The notes beneath the pieces are model-generated. The model worked only from the letters and a program-made list of their open reading frames with translations, had not been told where the DNA came from and searched no databases. Shown one piece after another: positions 1 through 8,887 of a stretch of 64,000 bases of DNA. Positions within the stretch are counted from its first letter, which is position 1. Each line of letters begins with the position of its first letter. The position numbers and the translations under genes were made by a program. Origin of the DNA: Collinsella aerofaciens (GTDB lineage: Bacteria > Actinomycetota > Coriobacteriia > Coriobacteriales > Coriobacteriaceae); assembly GCF_018785265.1 (NCBI RefSeq), contig NZ_WQPK01000008.1, positions 100,637 to 164,636 of the forward strand. The letters are read 5' to 3'.

Positions 1-1266
1 GCCCGTGGTGACGGTGGCCTTGCCCTCCGCACCCCACGTGCCGTCGGCCGCCAGTGTGCGACCGCGGTCGTCGGCGATGCTCAGGACCGCCCCAGCAAGC
101 GGCTTGTCGCCGTCGCTGCCGCGCTTGGTGAGCGCGAGATCCCAGGTGTAGACGCACGCATCGTCGCTCGGCGTGCGGGTGAAGCCGGCGTCGCCGGACT
201 GGTCGGCAAAGGGAGAGCGCGGGTAGCGCAGGTAGACCTCGTTGGGGTTGCCCTTCGCGATGCCGTGGTTGCACGCGCTGTTGAGCGGCGCATTGTACAC
301 GACGACCACGCGGGTGCCCGCGGTAAAGGCGTCGGCCCCGCCGAGCGCGGCGATCAGGTCACCGGTGCGCACGGTGAAGGTCTTGCCGTCGACCGAGACC
401 CTGCACTGGGCCGTGATGTCGGTCCAGCCCTTCGCGGGCTCGGTGCCGGCGCGCCCGTCCTTGCCGGCCGAGACGGCGCCGAAGCCGCCGTCCGCGCCCG
501 CCGCCACGTACACGCGCATGCTCGCGACGACCTTGGAGGGATCGAGCCCCGCGCTCATGGTGTCGACGAACTGTACCGCATAGGTGTCGTATGCCGTGAG
601 CCCCGCCGGGACCGTGGCAGAGAGGCGCCAGTACAGGTCGTCGGCGACCGTGGCGTCGGCGGCCTTCTGCCAGGCGGCGGTGCTGTCCTCCAGCACGTGC
701 TTGGACACCTTGGGCGTCGCGGCCTTGGGCTTGACGGTGACGGCACTGCCGCCCACCAGGGCCATAATCGGCGCGGTGCCGGCCTCGTTCTGGGCGATGG
801 CGTCGTCGTCGGCGACGATGAGCCAGTAGCCACAGGGTAGCTCGGCCGCCCTGCCCGCGTTAAGGGCCACGGACACGGCACCAGAGCTCTGGAGGGAACG
901 AGCGAGCCGTGCGCTCAGCGCGCTCGTAAGGTGGGAATCGGCGTTGAGCCACTCGGCAGCTTCCTGCGCAGTGGTCTGGGATTTGGGCATGCCGGCGCTG
1001 TGCAACACAGGCAGCGCGGCGTCGCGGGCGGCGTCGCTTGCCCAAACGAGGTCGGTGGCGATCTTGGCGTCGTTGTCGCCGTCGACGACGTTGGCGCTAA
1101 AGATCTGGTGGGCGTCGTAGCTGCTCGCCACGGTGCCGCTCACCGTGATGGAACCGGTCGAGGTCGGCGCGGCCTGCGCGGATGCGGGGAACACAACCGC
1201 GCAGGTGCCGATCAGGAGGGCAAGCAGCGCAAACAAGATCGGGAAGGAGCAAACTTTCTTATTCAC
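1..1266 (-). CDS. Sortase-dependent backbone pilin (fimbrial isopeptide-forming), 3' end outside window
   Basis: The open frame runs without a stop from a GTG at 1266 to the left edge, giving 422 residues and no C-terminus. It begins with a short basic segment and a hydrophobic signal peptide ending near ASAQA. The body resembles Gram-positive backbone pilins of the SpaH/FimA type, and the last visible stretch (VYTWDLALTKR, then LAGAVLSI) looks like the isopeptide-forming fimbrial D2 domain with the start of a prealbumin-like fold. The GTG is preceded by GGGAGG eight bases upstream and overlaps the stop of the upstream adhesin gene by 8 bp, which indicates translational coupling in one operon. 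A sorting signal and a sortase gene would be expected beyond the left edge; neither is visible. Confidence 0.8.
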   Translation of the reverse strand, partial: MNKKVCSFPILFALLALLIGTCAVVFPASAQAAPTSTGSITVSGTVASSYDAHQIFSANVVDGDNDAKIATDLVWASDAARDAALPVLHSAGMPKSQTTAQEAAEWLNADSHLTSALSARLARSLQSSGAVSVALNAGRAAELPCGYWLIVADDDAIAQNEAGTAPIMALVGGSAVTVKPKAATPKVSKHVLEDSTAAWQKAADATVADDLYWRLSATVPAGLTAYDTYAVQFVDTMSAGLDPSKVVASMRVYVAAGADGGFGAVSAGKDGRAGTEPAKGWTDITAQCRVSVDGKTFTVRTGDLIAALGGADAFTAGTRVVVVYNAPLNSACNHGIAKGNPNEVYLRYPRSPFADQSGDAGFTRTPSDDACVYTWDLALTKRGSDGDKPLAGAVLSIADDRGRTLAADGTWGAEGKATVTTG

Positions 1267-4200
1267 GGCGCTCACCTCCCTTCGCATTCGCCTTGCGACG
1301 AATGTGCATCCAGGCTGCAGCAGCGCAAAGCACCGCCGCGCCGGCAAGGTATGTCGGAGTGACGCCCGACATACCGGAAAGAGGCAGAGTGGTGGAGTAG
1401 GTGTTGGTGAAGGTGGAGGCGGGGATGGCGTTCGCGGGCGCGTCGACATCGCCGATGACCTTACCCGGATCAATCGCGTTGCCCATGTCGTCCTTCACCT
1501 GGGTGACCGTGGTGGAGGTGGTGAGACCGGTGTACTTGCCAGCGTCGTTCAGATCAGCCTTCACCGTGACGGCCACCTGGTACTCGGCCTTGGAGTAGCG
1601 GAGCTTGTCGATGGCATCGGCGTCGGGCGCGACCTCCTTCACCGTGTAGGTGTAAGTCTTGGCGCCCTTCGGGTTCGAAGCGTCGTTCGTGGCGAGGTAC
1701 TCTTTGGAGAACGAGATTTCGCCAAAAGATGCCTCGATGTCGTTGACCTTGGTGGAGTCTGCGGGAGCGACGGAAATAGTCTTCTTGTCAGGCATAGGAG
1801 CGCTATCCCTATTTGGCCCCGTAGCCTCGATGCTGAAATCGAACGCAACGTAGTTACCGTTGGAATCCTTCGGCCAGTCCGTATTACGGACGGACTTAAT
1901 CACCGGGATTTTCACGGACGTAACGGAGCGTGAGTCGGAAATGTAGACGTTGCTCCCGTCAATCGTCGGCTTCTTGCCCTCGGTCCACATAATGGAGCCG
2001 TCTGTGCTGAACACATTGAACTCGTAAACCGTCGAGTTCTTCTCGTAGCCAAACGGCGCCTGGGTCTCCGTGAGCGTGTACATGCCCGGCAGCAGACCGG
2101 CCAATGTGAACTTGCCATCCTTGGCGTCGGTATCGGCCCAAGTGGTTTCGCTCGAAGCCGACTGATCGCTCACGGTCCAGGACTTCTCCTCAGTCAAGCC
2201 ATCGGCACCCAGTTTCGCAAGCTTCCACTCGGAACCAGCCAAAGGAGTGTGTTCTGCATCGTCCTTCTCCACCTTGGCCCAAGACACCGTACCGGTGATC
2301 TTGGTGTTGGCGATGGCACCCGTGGTGTTAGAAGGTGTGAACGGAACCTCGTTCCCGTTCTCATCCACGTAGCCCTGGACATAGTTCACCGACTCACCAG
2401 CATTGTTCATGGTTGCGTAGTAGATCTTGTCCGAAACCTGGTAACCAGCCGGAGCAGTCACCTCTTTGATGTAATAGGTGAATGCCGGATTAGAATCCGA
2501 GATATCCTTACTCGGATCGGCCTTCTGGTTCAGATAGTTGAACTGAAGCTCGCCATCACCCGAAGCGTAATCGTTGGCACCGCCATCCGTTACCGTAACG
2601 ATGGGATGCGTCTCTTTCTTGGCATCATCGACAGTGCCGTATATCGTCCACGAGGAACCAGAAAGCGGCGTCATGCCGTCCGCAGCGTCGACCTTGCTCC
2701 ACGCAATGGCAGAGCCGTCCGGTGTATACGACCCGGACCACGGGAAATTGTGACGCTCCTGGTCCATGTCGATAACGGAGGCTGTATTTCCCTCACCAAA
2801 TGTTGCGGCAATCTTCGGGCTGTTCATTGAGAAATCGACGCCCACATAAACGCGGCCGTTGGTGGTCACATGGTCATCGAAGCTGCCATCGGGTACAAGG
2901 ATGCTGCCGATCATAGCCGCCGCAGGATCGTCGTCAGTCCACTTGGCACCAGTGATTGCGCCACCGTATCCCCAGTCCGCGCGGTCCTCTCCCGCGATGC
3001 CGCCCCGAATGGTAAGGCTTTGCGTATCGACAAAGTTCCACATGACGGATTGAGAAGCCGTCGCGTATGCCTCGCCCAGCGGTGTGCCGGAATATCGAGT
3101 TTCGTAACCACGCGAAATCTCGGTACCGTTCCACCAAAAGCGCCAGCCATTGTGGAACTCAATATTCGAAAATCCAGTAACGTTCACAACAACCGAGGCG
3201 CCCTTGGGAATGCCCTCGAATGCGAAATCAACGCCACGATAATACTCGTTGTTGTATGTATTGCTCAGCTGATAAGCATCGATGGTGAACACCTGCTGCA
3301 TAGAGGTGTTGTCACCCTTAAACTTGATAAGACGCTCGCTATTCTTGAATTGCCTACCATTGAGCGACGTATCGGCGCAGTCCGTATTGATGGTCTTATA
3401 CGACTCATCAAACACCAGGCCATAGCTACAATCCGTCTTGTCGTACTTGTTGATGATATAGCGGTTGTCCTGATGGCACGCCGGAGCAACGCTGCAGCTC
3501 ACTTCGCCCGTCTTCGCGAACGAATTCAGCTGGTTAGAGAGCGTGGTGAGATAGCCTGTCTCTCCGCTGTAATTCGAATAGTCCTTGCCATTAATGTTGT
3601 TGAGGAAGTCGACTTGTTTGAACAGCGAACTTTCGTCCGCATTTTCCCCTTCATAGTAGTTGCCCTGCTTCTTCACCACAGACTGGCGCTTGTTGTCAGC
3701 ATTCCAATTGTTGCCAGGATTCCAATAGGTAATGGGACCGGCGATCTGCGCGGTGTAGTCATAGCCGGTATTCTCTTTCGACTTGCCGACCCAGGCACCC
3801 CTGGTCCAAGCACCAACCGTCGCAGTATCTGAGGTCGTTCCCAGACCGGTGTTCATGTTCTGAATCGAGCTGTTTATACCGGCGACCGCAAGCACTGTAC
3901 TACGGTCGACAGGACGAAACTGAGAACCAAAACCAACGGTGCCGAAACGGAAGCCATCGCCGCTCCAACTCGCCTTGATAGGATTCATGGCAAGCTTGCC
4001 ACGGACCACGGTAAGGCCCTCCGCCTCAGCGGCATATGAACCGGTGGGAGCGTTACCCGCATCAAGAGTTCTAGTGTCGCTCGGCTTACCACCGATATAC
4101 ATGTCGCGGCCGACGTAGGTGGCCACGCCGGGATCGGGGGTGGAGACATCGATATTCGTACCGATACCGATAGACGTGGGCTTGTAGATGCCCTTGTTCA

Positions 4201-4475
4201 CAGTGGTAGCCGCGCTCGCAGAGGTGGCGGCGCTATTCTGGTTTTCGTCATCCTCGCTGGTGTTGCCTACAGCAGCGAAGTCACTTGAGGAACCCCCCCC
4301 CCATTACAGTTTCCTCGGTAGAAACTGTCTGGGCGTCGCTGGCGATGGCCTGCGAGATCGGGGGCATAACGAGCGACAGCACCAGGCTCAACACGGAAGC
4401 TCCGCACAAAACACCTGCCAGTACACGGCGCGTCGCTTTTTTACTCTGCTTAGTTTTTTCTGAATTCGCTTTCAT
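1259..4475 (-). CDS. Large LPLSG-anchored surface adhesin / pilus tip protein, out of frame at a poly-G tract (phase-variable)
   Basis: ATG at 4475 follows a GGAGGAG ribosome site and encodes a basic signal peptide of about 45 residues. After codon 58 a run of ten G shifts the frame into a TGA; the remaining 980 residues are open in another frame and have no signal peptide or good ribosome site of their own. Eight or eleven G would join the two parts into one protein of about 1,070 residues. The order is: an adhesive domain resembling the choice-of-anchor A family (IGSILVPDGSF is its typical motif), two SpaA/Cna-B-type repeats with GSSW and GSEW starts, an FctA-like pilin domain (TYTYTVKEV), then LPLSG, a membrane helix and a basic tail. 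It heads the pilus operon. I read it as a phase-variable gene in the OFF state; a sequencing error or true decay is the alternative. Confidence 0.82.
4293..4302. repeat. Homopolymer of ten C (ten G on the coding strand) inside the adhesin gene
   Basis: Ten consecutive C lie at codons 56-59 of the adhesin. The coding strand reads ATG, ten G, then TTCCTCAAG TGA, so the current length terminates translation. A tract of 8 or 11 G reads GGT TCC TCA and continues in frame for 980 codons. Such runs slip during replication and are the standard basis of phase variation of surface structures. Confidence 0.85.
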
Positions 4476-4979
4476 CGATGTCTCCTCCCCAAGAGACCGC
4501 GATCTTGCTCTTTCACTATCAAACGTATCTGCGCAACCTGAAATTGCGCACGCTTAGTAATGAATATTGTAACGATTGTTTGAACATCTGGGCAAAAAAA
4601 CCGATAGTTTTGTAGCGAATTGTCAATTCTCTTGACATTTGCTCAGATTTACCTTCGTTTATTCGCTATTTATTTTTTGTTTCTACTGGTAATTTGGTTG
4701 CCATCATTTTTTTAATGGCATTAGATTTGTTTGCACAACATTTTGCTCAAGAGCAAACATCCTGTGAACGGTCGGAAATCGACCGTGAGCGGTAGGTCAT
4801 TAACCGGGATGAATATCCTACCAAATTGATGAGAATATCTTAAACCCATCGGTGGTTAGAAGCATGATGTTCAGACAACAATATTTGAATTTTCCCACAG
4901 ATTTTAGGCATCAATTCGCCTAAATCGCCTGAGGCCACCACAAAGGTGCCTGCCCCCTTTGTGGTGGTCCCCCCCTGCA
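4476..4979 (-). promoter_or_regulatory. AT-rich 504-bp region upstream of the pilus operon
   Basis: There is no gene here, and the composition is clearly more AT-rich than the flanks. Read on the minus strand, TTGCCC (4590-4595) and TACAAT (4566-4571) with 18 bp between them form a possible promoter about 90 bp before the adhesin start. A perfect short palindrome of TGTCAA and TTGACA separated by 5 bp sits at 4621-4637 and could be an operator. Near 4702-4726 a GCCAT/ATGGC pair flanks a T-run. The right end holds a 33-bp hairpin repeat listed separately. All of this is inference from motif matching. Confidence 0.4.
4935..4967. repeat. 33-bp hairpin repeat, copy 1 (CCACCACAAAGG family)
   Basis: Arms CCACCACAAAGG and CCTTTGTGGTGG enclose a 9-base loop containing GTGCCTGCC. 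It lies 13 bp beyond the stop codon of the HAD phosphatase gene. Related copies lie at 5896, 7488 and 18410, also near the 3' ends of minus-strand genes. Confidence 0.85.
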
Positions 4980-5801
4980 CTACAGCAGATGCTCCTCGAT
5001 AAAGAACGCGATGCCGTCTTTGTCGTTGCTCGCGGTTACAAAATCGGCGGCGGCGCGGGTGGCATCGCTACCATTTGCCATGGCCACACCCACGCCGGCG
5101 TCGGCCACCATGCAGGTGTCGTTATCGGCATCGCCAAACACGCAAATGTTCTGGAGCTCCATGTCGTTGAGCTCCGCCACGCGCACAAGGCCGCGCGTCT
5201 TGGACACTCGCGGATCCATGAATTCGTAGAGTCGCTGCGTGGTCTGAAGAGCCGCCGCCTTAACGGTGTCGTCGGCAAGCGACGACGCCCGCTCGATGAC
5301 CCGCGGCATCACCTCGGGCACCATAGTAAACATCACCTTGGTCTGCGGCTCGCGCAAAAACTCGGCAAAGTCGACCACCTTGTAGGGCACGCCGTCGACA
5401 CGCGACAAGTGCTCGACGCACGCATCGCTCTCGGGCACATAGAGCACGCCGTCCCGAGGGCAAACGGGCGTTGCCGGCAGGTCTGCCATGTGCTCGCAAA
5501 TGCGCGCGATGGTCTCGCCCGGCAGCGGATAGCTCAGCTCGTTGATGTCGTGCGCGCGGTCGATGACCTCGGCGCCACCGCAGCCCACGAGCACGTCCAC
5601 CAGGCCTTCGATACCCCAGAGCTCGTACATGGCCTCGGTCGCGTGGGCGTCGCGCCCGGTGCACAGGCCAAAGAGCACGCCACGCTCGCGCAAGGCGCGG
5701 ATCGCCGCCACGGTGCGCGGGGACACCGTGTGCCGGCTCGTGAGCAGCGTGCCGTCGATATCGCAGAGTACGGCTTTAATGTGGCTGAAGGTGGCGTCCA
5801 T
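4980..5801 (-). CDS. Cof-type HAD-family sugar-phosphate phosphatase
   Basis: This 273-residue protein has the HAD signature DIDGT near residue 14 (nucleophile Asp), a Thr-bearing motif II in LCTGRD, a lysine in the cap/core junction, and GDADND near the C-terminus as the metal-binding motif IV (GDxxND). Length and motif spacing fit the IIB-cap Cof/YidA group, soluble enzymes that dephosphorylate sugar phosphates or related metabolites; the substrate cannot be read from sequence. I chose ATG at 5801, after AAAGG; the frame remains open upstream to 6008, but that extension crosses hairpin repeats and looks non-coding. It stands alone between repeat elements, so it is probably a single-gene unit. 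Confidence 0.85.
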   Translation of the reverse strand: MDATFSHIKAVLCDIDGTLLTSRHTVSPRTVAAIRALRERGVLFGLCTGRDAHATEAMYELWGIEGLVDVLVGCGGAEVIDRAHDINELSYPLPGETIARICEHMADLPATPVCPRDGVLYVPESDACVEHLSRVDGVPYKVVDFAEFLREPQTKVMFTMVPEVMPRVIERASSLADDTVKAAALQTTQRLYEFMDPRVSKTRGLVRVAELNDMELQNICVFGDADNDTCMVADAGVGVAMANGSDATRAAADFVTASNDKDGIAFFIEEHLL

Positions 5802-5895
5802 GGGGGCCTTTCTGGGTTGTGCGGCGGTGCTGAATGTGGTCGGAAATGGTGTACATGGTATACCAAGGCGCAGGCGCGGCCCGTCAAAGCAAAAG

Positions 5896-5929
5896 CCACC
5901 ACAAAGGAGCCTTGCCCCTTTTGTGGTGG
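5896..5929. repeat. Hairpin repeat, copy 2 (CCACCACAAAGG family)
   Basis: Arms CCACCACAAAGG and CCTTTTGTGGTGG flank a loop with GAGCCTTGCC. It lies between the HAD phosphatase start and the MFS gene end. One extra T in the right arm distinguishes it from the other copies. Confidence 0.8.
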
Positions 5930-5961
5930 CCGAACCCGAAGGGTGGCCTGGCCCGGGGCGC

Positions 5962-6026
5962 AAACCATCACAACATTCGACGTTTTTCGGCAAAATCGCG
6001 ATTTTCATCGAATGTTGTGATGGTTT
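5962..6026. repeat. 19-bp perfect inverted repeat with an inner palindrome, beside the MFS stop codon
   Basis: Two 19-bp arms (5962-5980 and 6008-6026, core CATCACAACATTCGA) are exact inverted copies. Inside the loop, AAAATCGCGATTTT (5992-6005) is itself a palindrome, so the RNA could form a branched stem. The right arm abuts the MFS stop codon, so it may stabilise or terminate that transcript; the T-run typical of an intrinsic terminator is short. Confidence 0.75.
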
Positions 6027-7313
6027 TTACTGCCTTGCGGCACGATCAAAATGTCGGCGTCCAAACAGCAGCAACGCCGCGGGAACCGCCGTCACGACCA
6101 TACCCGCACCAACGAGCGTCTGCTGCACGCCAAACGTCGCCGCCAGCCAGGGGGCAATCGCCAGCGGGGCCACGCCGGCGAACATGTTGCCAAAACCCAT
6201 GACCGAGTTCACGCGACCGAGCTGCTCGAGCGGGGCCGTCGTTTGCACGATGGTGTTGTGGAGCGGGTTGACGACGCCCCAGGCCACGCCGAGGGCAATC
6301 TGGCCAATGAGCGCCACGCCCACATACGTTGTTCCCACGTAGAGCAGGCTTCCCAGGCCCACGGACATAAGCGCCGCGAGCAGCGTTTTAAGGTTGATCA
6401 GATGCGGCGGCAAACGGAGCGCAATAACGGCGCCCAGCACCGCGCCCACACCGCTGGCCGACGAGAGCCAGCCCATCCACTCAACACCGACGTGCAGGAC
6501 ATCGCGGTAGAAGAACGACTCCAGCGGGTCGAAAGCTCCATAGCCAAAGTTCGAAAGGAAGATAATGCAAAACAGCAGGGCGAGGACGCTGTTGGTAAAG
6601 ACCGTCTTGATGCTGGTCGCGAAGGTGGCGCGGGTGGACGCGCTGGGGTCGGGGCTTTGGCTGGCGGTACTTGCCGTTGCGCTGCTGTCCGCGGGACTGC
6701 TTTCGCGCGTGGCGACGTGACCTGCTTGCGGCCTAAAGCCCCAACCGGCGACGAGCGCCAGCATGGTAAAGAGCATCATGAGCACGAACACCGTGCGCGA
6801 CGACGCAGCCGCCGCGACAAAGCCGCCCAGTGTGGGGCCGACGATAATGCTCACGTTGGAGAACATGGTTATGGCGGAGTTGATGTCTTTGAGCTCGACA
6901 GGATCGTCGGTAAGGTAGGCCGGACAGGATGTGGCGATGGGCTGGGCGAACCCCATCACAAAGCCCAGGAGCACCGCGGCGAGCAGGACGATGCCGGTCG
7001 CGCTACCAAAAACGAGGATTGCCGCGCCGGTTGCCAACGTGCCGAAGATACTCGCCCGGAAATGCCGGCACGGACCCCAAGCGTCAAGCGCCGCTCCACC
7101 CGCAAAGGATCCCAGGATCACGAAGACGTTCATAAACAGGACGGCCAGCGATGTCGCAACGACCGAGGCATCGTCCGCATAGGTGAGTGTTCCGATAACA
7201 CCGATAAAGTAGCTGGTCTGGAAACTGGTGTAGATGAGAAAGCGCATCGCCACCAGGCGCTTGGCCTGCACGGAAAGCGATGATTGAGGCTTTGAGAAAA
7301 GAGGGGCGAGCAT
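6027..7313 (-). CDS. MFS transporter (drug-efflux type)
   Basis: The protein has 428 residues with about twelve hydrophobic segments in two halves, separated by a polar, Ser/Ala-rich central loop (SPADSSATASTASQSPDPS) typical of the MFS cytoplasmic loop. The residues after TM2 (GSFAGGAALDAWGPCRHF) match the MFS loop 2-3 position. It resembles DHA3-like multidrug exporters of Gram-positive bacteria, and the substrate is unknown. I set the start at the ATG at 7313, where AAGGAG stands five bases upstream; upstream in-frame starts lack a ribosome site. The gene is monocistronic, ending in the 19-bp inverted repeat. Confidence 0.85.
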   Translation of the reverse strand: MLAPLFSKPQSSLSVQAKRLVAMRFLIYTSFQTSYFIGVIGTLTYADDASVVATSLAVLFMNVFVILGSFAGGAALDAWGPCRHFRASIFGTLATGAAILVFGSATGIVLLAAVLLGFVMGFAQPIATSCPAYLTDDPVELKDINSAITMFSNVSIIVGPTLGGFVAAAASSRTVFVLMMLFTMLALVAGWGFRPQAGHVATRESSPADSSATASTASQSPDPSASTRATFATSIKTVFTNSVLALLFCIIFLSNFGYGAFDPLESFFYRDVLHVGVEWMGWLSSASGVGAVLGAVIALRLPPHLINLKTLLAALMSVGLGSLLYVGTTYVGVALIGQIALGVAWGVVNPLHNTIVQTTAPLEQLGRVNSVMGFGNMFAGVAPLAIAPWLAATFGVQQTLVGAGMVVTAVPAALLLFGRRHFDRAARQ

Positions 7314-7487
7314 GGAGACTCCTTGTTTCATACGAATGCGGACGGCGGGCATTCGGCACCGTCTGTCAAATCAATCTATCCGCATGAAACATTAAGGACG
7401 CATCAAGCCCCTTCTCTCCGTTTTTCGCCCGTCATGAACTACTTGGTAGATTGTAAGGCATGTCACAAAAATCTACCAAAGCAATAA

Positions 7488-7520
7488 CCACCACAAAGGT
7501 GCCTGGACCCTCTGTGGTGG
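7488..7520. repeat. Hairpin repeat, copy 3 (CCACCACAAAGG family), with a second hairpin beside it
   Basis: Arms CCACCACAAAGG and TCTGTGGTGG flank GTGCCTGGACCC. Just to the left, TTGGTAGATT (7443-7452) and AATCTACCAA (7470-7479) form another stem. Both lie downstream of the moaC-mobB terminator in a 265-bp gene-free stretch. Confidence 0.8.
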
Positions 7521-7539
7521 AAATGACGTTTGCCCAAAT

Positions 7540-7580
7540 AAAACCTGCCAAAATGAACCTGTCCCTTTTTGGCAGGTTTT
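7540..7580 (-). terminator. Intrinsic terminator of the molybdopterin operon
   Basis: The arms are AAAACCTGCCAAAA and TTTTGGCAGGTTTT, with a loop containing GGGACAGG. The stem overlaps the moaC-mobB stop codon at 7579-7581, so the hairpin begins within the last codons. Confidence 0.75.
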
Positions 7581-8883
7581 AGGCCAGATGGTCTTGGATA
7601 AGGTCGCAGATGGCGCGGGCGTCGTTGATGTTGATGGCTCGGGTCGCAAAGCCTGCGTCGAAGGCCTGGCGTGCCAGGGCTTCGTTGCAGGCAAGGGCCA
7701 GCGTGCGGCCGTCGACCAGGTCGAGCGAGCTCTTGCCGCGCAGACGGTCGACACCGGAGCGCGCGACCACGATGTTGTCGAAACCCTCGGTCTTGTAGCC
7801 CTCGATAATCACCACGTCGACATCGTTGTAGCGCGACAGCAGCTCGCGCGCGGGCATCTCGTCCCCCTCGCGCGTGTCGGCGTACTCCGCCCAGCGCGTG
7901 GCGCAGATGAGGCCCACGTGCTTGGATCCGGCTTGGTGATGGCGCCAGGTGTCCTTAGCGGGCACGTCGATATCAAAGCCGTGGTGTCCGTGATGCTTGA
8001 GCGATCCCACGCGCAGGCCGCGGCGGGTGAGCTCGGCAATGACCTTCTCGACGAGCGTGGTCTTTCCCGAATTCTGGTAGCCGATAAACGCGATCGCGGG
8101 GACGGCCGGTGTCGGAGCTGCGGGCGCGACGGCGACGGGTGCGCTCGCGGGTGCGGCACCGTCAGTGGCCACGGCCTCAACAGCAGCGGCCTGACGCTCT
8201 GCGCGGTCCCACACGCCCGAGCGGCCGCCCTCCTTGTGCAGCAGGCGCACGTCGACGATCTCCATACCGCGATCAACCGCCTTGCACATGTCATAGATCG
8301 TTAGGCACGCGGCACTCGCGCCGGTCAGGGCCTCCATCTCGATACCCGTCTTGCCCGTCACGCCGGCCGTAACCAGTACGTGAAAGCCAACTTGCCCGTC
8401 CGCGCGCGCCGGTGCCCAGCCCTCGGGCACGTCCTCGGCCGGCGTCCCCGCCGGAGCGATGGGCGCAATGTCGCACTTGCTCTTGGTAATGAGCAACGGA
8501 TGGCACATGGGAATGATGTCGCTCGTGCGTTTGATGGCCATGATGCCCGCCACGCGCGCGCAGGCAAGCACGTCGCCCTTTTTGGCGCGGTCCTGCAGCA
8601 CCATGGCCTGTGTCTCGGGATGCATGAGGATGGTGCCCTCGGCGATGGCGATGCGATGAGTCTCGGCCTTGTCGGACACATCGACCATGCGCACCTCGCC
8701 CTTGGCATCCACGTGCGTCAGCTCGTTGCGACGTGCGTCACGGGCGGGTTCGGTGGCCGCGCTGGAAGTCGGCTGCGCGGACGCGTCGGCGTTGCCAGCA
8801 TTCGCCGCGGCCGTGACTTTGTGGGCAGACATCGCGGCCCTGCGAGCGGCCTTGGTGGCGTCGGCGTACCTGCTCTTGGCCAT
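7579..8883 (-). CDS. moaC: Bifunctional molybdopterin protein: MoaC cyclic pyranopterin monophosphate synthase fused to MobB
   Basis: The 434 residues fall into three parts. Residues 1-55 are an Ala-rich leader. Residues about 55-225 are MoaC: VDVSDKAETHR, the MCHPL motif and the GVTGKTGIEMEAL loop with the catalytic Lys region, ending in KEGGRSGVW. After an Ala/Pro-rich linker, residues about 260-434 are MobB, a P-loop GTP-binding protein (GYQNSGKTTL) that assists attachment of the nucleotide to molybdopterin. MoaC turns the MoaA product into cyclic pyranopterin monophosphate. The ATG at 8883 is 4 bp beyond the moaA stop and uses the GGAGG at the moaA end, so the two genes are coupled. The fusion of an early and a late pathway step is unusual. 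Confidence 0.9.
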   Translation of the reverse strand: MAKSRYADATKAARRAAMSAHKVTAAANAGNADASAQPTSSAATEPARDARRNELTHVDAKGEVRMVDVSDKAETHRIAIAEGTILMHPETQAMVLQDRAKKGDVLACARVAGIMAIKRTSDIIPMCHPLLITKSKCDIAPIAPAGTPAEDVPEGWAPARADGQVGFHVLVTAGVTGKTGIEMEALTGASAACLTIYDMCKAVDRGMEIVDVRLLHKEGGRSGVWDRAERQAAAVEAVATDGAAPASAPVAVAPAAPTPAVPAIAFIGYQNSGKTTLVEKVIAELTRRGLRVGSLKHHGHHGFDIDVPAKDTWRHHQAGSKHVGLICATRWAEYADTREGDEMPARELLSRYNDVDVVIIEGYKTEGFDNIVVARSGVDRLRGKSSLDLVDGRTLALACNEALARQAFDAGFATRAININDARAICDLIQDHLA

Positions 8884-8887
8884 ATGA

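Noticed and set aside
4188..4557. Short plus-strand frames upstream of the pilus operon
   Set aside because: They lie opposite the adhesin signal-peptide region, have no ribosome site and no recognisable product.
5801..6008. A 69-residue N-terminal extension of the HAD phosphatase
   Set aside because: The extension crosses hairpin repeats, is not family-like, and the internal ATG at 5801 has a ribosome site and precedes the conserved DIDGT normally.
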